The notes beneath the pieces were generated by a model. That model was not told where the DNA came from, ran no database searches, and worked only from the letters and a program-made list of their open reading frames with translations. A stretch of 64,000 bases of DNA from Chryseosolibacter sp036402075. GTDB lineage: Bacteria; Bacteroidota; Bacteroidia; Cytophagales; Cyclobacteriaceae. Position 1 is the first letter of the stretch; every line of letters begins with the position of its first letter. The stretch covers positions 41,398 to 105,397 of the forward strand of contig DASWTP010000284.1 in the NCBI GenBank assembly GCA_036402075.1, given 5' to 3'. A program made the translations under genes and the position numbers. Below are positions 61,373-64,000 of the stretch, piece after piece.

Positions 61373-62220
61373 TTTTTAACGGTTAGAAACTGACTGACAA
61401 GATCTTTAAAAATATAATCGTTATCAAGGTCGTTTCTTAATCGTTTCGGGATCTTTATGCTTTGTGCGTGTTTATCTTCACTATACCGATAGATCTTCCA
61501 GTTCTGGCCATCAAATTCAAGGGCGGTAAGGTTTTCAATCCAGTCTCCGGAGTTTAAATATGTCACCTCTCCTTTTTCAGTCACAATTTTACGATGCTCG
61601 GGCTGATGAATATGTCCGCATACAACGTAATCATATTGATTACTGATGGCGATATCCGCAGCCGTTACTTCGAAGTTATTGATGAATTTAACGGCAGACT
61701 TCACACTGTCTTTCACACGTTTCGACAACGAAATTTTCTCCTGTCCGACCTTGTTAAGACACCAATTCGTAACAGCGTTGATCAGGATCAGGGTATCATA
61801 ACCAATTGCACCGAGCTTCGCCAGCCACTTGGAATGTTGCATGGTAACATCGAACACATCACCATGAAAAAACCATGCGCGTTTTCCGTTCAACTTCAAC
61901 ACCACCTTGTTGTCGATGCGAAAGGATCCGAGTTTAAAACCGGCAAACTTCCGCAGCATCTCATCGTGATTTCCGGTGAGGTAGATGATCTTTGTATTCC
62001 TGGTGAGCAGCCCGGTGATGTGCTTTACCACTTGCATGTGCGCTTTCGGCCAGTACCGCTTACTGAATTGCCACATGTCAATGATGTCACCGTTCAGAAT
62101 AAGTTTTTTCGGTCGAATGGATTTGAGATAACGCAGCAGTTCTTCGGCATGACAACCGTAAGTACCCAAGTGGATGTCAGATAAAACCACCAGCTCTACT
62201 TCTCTTTTCTTTTTCCCCAT
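61369..62220 (-). CDS. LpxH-like metallophosphoesterase
   Basis: 283 residues. Calcineurin-like motifs DIHLG, LNGDIIDMW, GNHDE, HGD and CGHIHQPEH, a pattern shared with UDP-2,3-diacylglucosamine diphosphatase (LpxH) relatives and with large-family Bacteroidota paralogues. A helical insert at about 145-190 is present. It may act on a lipid-linked or nucleotide diphosphate. First gene of a two-gene operon with the glycosyltransferase. Confidence 0.87.
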   Translation of the reverse strand: MGKKKREVELVVLSDIHLGTYGCHAEELLRYLKSIRPKKLILNGDIIDMWQFSKRYWPKAHMQVVKHITGLLTRNTKIIYLTGNHDEMLRKFAGFKLGSFRIDNKVVLKLNGKRAWFFHGDVFDVTMQHSKWLAKLGAIGYDTLILINAVTNWCLNKVGQEKISLSKRVKDSVKSAVKFINNFEVTAADIAISNQYDYVVCGHIHQPEHRKIVTEKGEVTYLNSGDWIENLTALEFDGQNWKIYRYSEDKHAQSIKIPKRLRNDLDNDYIFKDLVSQFLTVKK

Positions 62221-62314
62221 TTGATTTGTTCGTGAACGGGCCGCGAAGGTGACACGGCAAAGCTACCGCTTAGTCGTGTGATCCAGTCATTCTTGCAGTT
62301 ATCGAATTGTTAAA

Positions 62315-63550
62315 TCACAAGTTCACCTGGAATTGAAGTCTGAGCAGATTGCCTTTCTGAAAATTTACTGGATTCTGCGCATCCTGATATCTCCTTTCCG
62401 ACATGGTGTACATCGCAACAATTTCAAAGTTCTTCATTGGCTGCCACTCCGCCCCGATCTCGAGCTCGCGTACAAAATAGCTCCGGGCATCGCGCTCGTG
62501 TTTTTTTCCACCGTTGTAATACTGGTAGCGAACAAACGGAATCAGCACCTGCGACTTGAAGTTCTTCAGGTACTCAGCCTGAACATAGCCACCTTCCAGT
62601 TTCTCTTGTTGAACGGAATTCGTGTATGGATTGTACTCCGGTCCCGTTCCGATATTGTATTCAGTCATTAGCCCGAAAGGTTGCGGATAAACAACGAGCG
62701 TTGCGGCAGCACGTTGGTCCTTGTATTCAAACCCGTCCGTTCCGGTTACTCCCGAAGTTACTGTGGGCAACACCGCTTTGCCGGTATACGCCTGGATTCC
62801 AGGTTCAATAAATTTTTCACCAATCTTAAAAGGGTACGACAACCGCGCTACTACATGCGGCTGATCATTTGCCTCCTGGCGATTCGCGGTCTGACCGTTG
62901 TGAACTCCAAACCCAAAAACTCCATAATCGCCTGAACCTTTCAGCCCTGAACTTACGAGATAGGAGAAACGATCTCTTATTTCCTTCGGGGCCCAATAGA
63001 AAAATATTCCAAGGTCACGTTCATTTGCTACCGCACTGTTCAATGCATCGTTTCGATCCAGGGGCAAACGATTTTGACTGGATTGAAGATTCTCAAATCC
63101 GAACGGCACCTTGCTCTGGCCAAACCGGAATCGGAACTCGTTCTTCTTGTCCAATCCAACATCAAAATATGCATCGCGGATCTGCGCAAAATTTAACACA
63201 CCGGATGCTGGCGAAGAAGCAAGATCAGGTTGTATGTACACGTAAACCCGCTCATGAACCTGACCGAAAAAAATCAATCGGATTCGCCTGAAAAAGAACC
63301 CTCCATCCTTTCCCCACGAACGATCGCACTGCTCACAGCTTAGGTCAGGATTCGTCACGAGCAATTGATTGTAACGAAGCTGTGCGTAACCGCGAATGGC
63401 AATTTTCTTATACCATTCGGATGGTGCTGCCGCAGGTTTGGGCGCTTCTGCAACTAAAGAATCTTTCTTTAGCTGCTGTGCGTTCAGGTTTAATACAACA
63501 AGTAGGAAAACAAGAAGGAAGGTTGATGATCGCAAAGTAAGCTGGAACAT
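62315..63550 (-). CDS. Phosphate-selective porin O/P family
   Basis: 411 residues from ATG at 63550 (MFQLTLRSSTFLLVFLLVVLNLNAQ, Sec signal); the longer frame from 63592 adds a poor leader. Phosphate-porin pattern: IRGYAQLRYNQLLVTNPDL, FFFRRIRLIFFGQVHERVYVYIQPDL, DAYFDVGLDKKNEFRFRFGQSKVPFGFENLQSSQNRLPLDR and a C-terminal beta-strand ending LRLQFQVNL. CEQC near residue 70 is unusual. Divergent from pstS with Pho-box-like repeats between, which supports phosphate-limited induction. Confidence 0.9.
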   Translation of the reverse strand: MFQLTLRSSTFLLVFLLVVLNLNAQQLKKDSLVAEAPKPAAAPSEWYKKIAIRGYAQLRYNQLLVTNPDLSCEQCDRSWGKDGGFFFRRIRLIFFGQVHERVYVYIQPDLASSPASGVLNFAQIRDAYFDVGLDKKNEFRFRFGQSKVPFGFENLQSSQNRLPLDRNDALNSAVANERDLGIFFYWAPKEIRDRFSYLVSSGLKGSGDYGVFGFGVHNGQTANRQEANDQPHVVARLSYPFKIGEKFIEPGIQAYTGKAVLPTVTSGVTGTDGFEYKDQRAAATLVVYPQPFGLMTEYNIGTGPEYNPYTNSVQQEKLEGGYVQAEYLKNFKSQVLIPFVRYQYYNGGKKHERDARSYFVRELEIGAEWQPMKNFEIVAMYTMSERRYQDAQNPVNFQKGNLLRLQFQVNL

Positions 63551-63607
63551 TAGTAGCAGAAATAGTTTGTGGTTGACTGATTTGTTGCGCAAAACAAGTC
63601 AGAAAAA

Positions 63608-63636
63608 CTTAACCTTCCTGTAACCCCGGCTTAACT
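63608..63636. promoter_or_regulatory. Pho-box-like repeats, first cluster
   Basis: CTTAACC (63608), TGTAACC (63619) and CTTAACT (63630), each 7 bp separated by 4 bp, an 11-bp period as in PhoB binding sites. Located between the phosphate porin and pstS. Confidence 0.6.
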
Positions 63637-63664
63637 TAACATAACGATAATCATATGGTAAAGG

Positions 63665-63722
63665 ACTTAACATAAACTTAACATTGGGCAGGTTTCGATA
63701 CGGACGGGTGGAAGTACCTTTG
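63665..63722 (+). promoter_or_regulatory. Pho-box-like pair and -7 element of pstS
   Basis: Two identical CTTAACA repeats at 63665-63671 and 63676-63682 separated by TAAA, then a perfect -7 element TACCTTTG at 63715-63722. Predicted leader about 18 nt before the pstS ATG at 63747. Confidence 0.65.
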
Positions 63723-63746
63723 CAACGAATTACAACAACACTACAA

Positions 63747-64000
63747 ATGAAATTCTTATCAGTAAGAACCTTATCCATCCTCGCCCTCGCGTTTTTTATC
63801 GCTTCCTGCGGGCAGAAAAGTGAAAATAATGAGTCTTCTGCAGGCCAAGCCGAATTGGAAGGCGAGATCAAAATAGACGGATCAAGCACCGTGTACCCCA
63901 TCACCGAAGCTGTTGCCGAAGAATTCAGAACCGAGCAGCCCAATGTTAAAGTGACCGTAGGTGTTTCGGGAACCGGAGGCGGATTTAAAAAATTTAGCCG
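63747..64000 (+). CDS. pstS: Phosphate ABC transporter substrate-binding protein PstS (partial)
   Basis: Runs off the window end; 84 codons visible. Lipoprotein signal with Cys in FFIASC, then DGSSTVYPITEAVAEEF and VGVSGTGGGFKKF, the phosphate-binding loops of PstS. It binds phosphate outside the inner membrane for a PstCAB permease presumably encoded downstream. Divergent from the phosphate porin with Pho-box-like repeats between. Confidence 0.93.
   Translation, partial: MKFLSVRTLSILALAFFIASCGQKSENNESSAGQAELEGEIKIDGSSTVYPITEAVAEEFRTEQPNVKVTVGVSGTGGGFKKFS

Overview
The window looks like a chromosomal segment of a Bacteroidota bacterium, probably of the order Cytophagales. Supporting signs are TAnnTTTG-type -7 promoter elements, many lipoproteins, TonB and DUF2911/DUF4114/DUF2807 proteins, a fused ccoNO cytochrome oxidase gene, and sensor kinases rich in PAS domains. 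The genus is inference. No rRNA, tRNA, CRISPR array, transposase or prophage gene was seen.

Layout. 1-5.6 kb: a truncated Crp/Fnr regulator facing away from a PAS protein, a GAF-PAS-PAS-PAS protein and a cytochrome b5-like protein, then a beta-CASP nuclease-like gene. 5.7-14.1 kb: universal stress protein, copper ATPase ccoI, a CoA-transferase, ccoS, two unassigned polytopic membrane proteins and hemN. 14.3-20.7 kb: a clade-II (Sec-type) nitrous oxide reductase operon (cytochrome c, nosZ, a membrane-domain/NosL fusion, nosD, nosF, nosY). 20.8-28.1 kb: fasciclin lipoprotein with truncated haemoglobin, small unknowns, a DGC-like cysteine protein, a second Crp/Fnr regulator, a B12-dependent ribonucleotide reductase and the RIC iron-sulfur repair protein. 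28.3-34.2 kb: cbb3 oxidase ccoNO-ccoQ-ccoP-ccoG-ccoH plus a TauE/SafE-like protein. 34.2-38 kb: a FixL-like sensor kinase with an unusual receiver-Crp fusion, and two stress proteins. 38-64 kb: ordinary accessory content (sugar isomerase, GH3 and GH1 glycosidases, TonB, esterase, porins, sensor kinases, PAP2 phosphatase, a metallophosphoesterase/glycosyltransferase pair, and a phosphate porin divergent from pstS).

The first 38 kb reads as one low-oxygen/N-oxide respiration island. Nine promoters carry a Crp/Fnr-type site (TGA-N6-TCA) whose centre lies 32-34 bp, usually exactly 33, upstream of the centre of a TAnnTTTG-like -7 element; five of them have a second site 22-23 bp further upstream. 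They drive the ccoI operon, hemN, the nos operon, fasciclin/haemoglobin, the DGC protein, a crp gene, ric-nrdJ, the cco operon and the stress-protein pair. Likely regulators are the Crp proteins in the window, including the receiver-Crp fusion, which looks like FixJ and FixK joined in one polypeptide beside fixNOQPGH-type genes. No nitrate, nitrite or NO reductase gene is in the window, so N2O respiration without full denitrification is possible but cannot be settled here.
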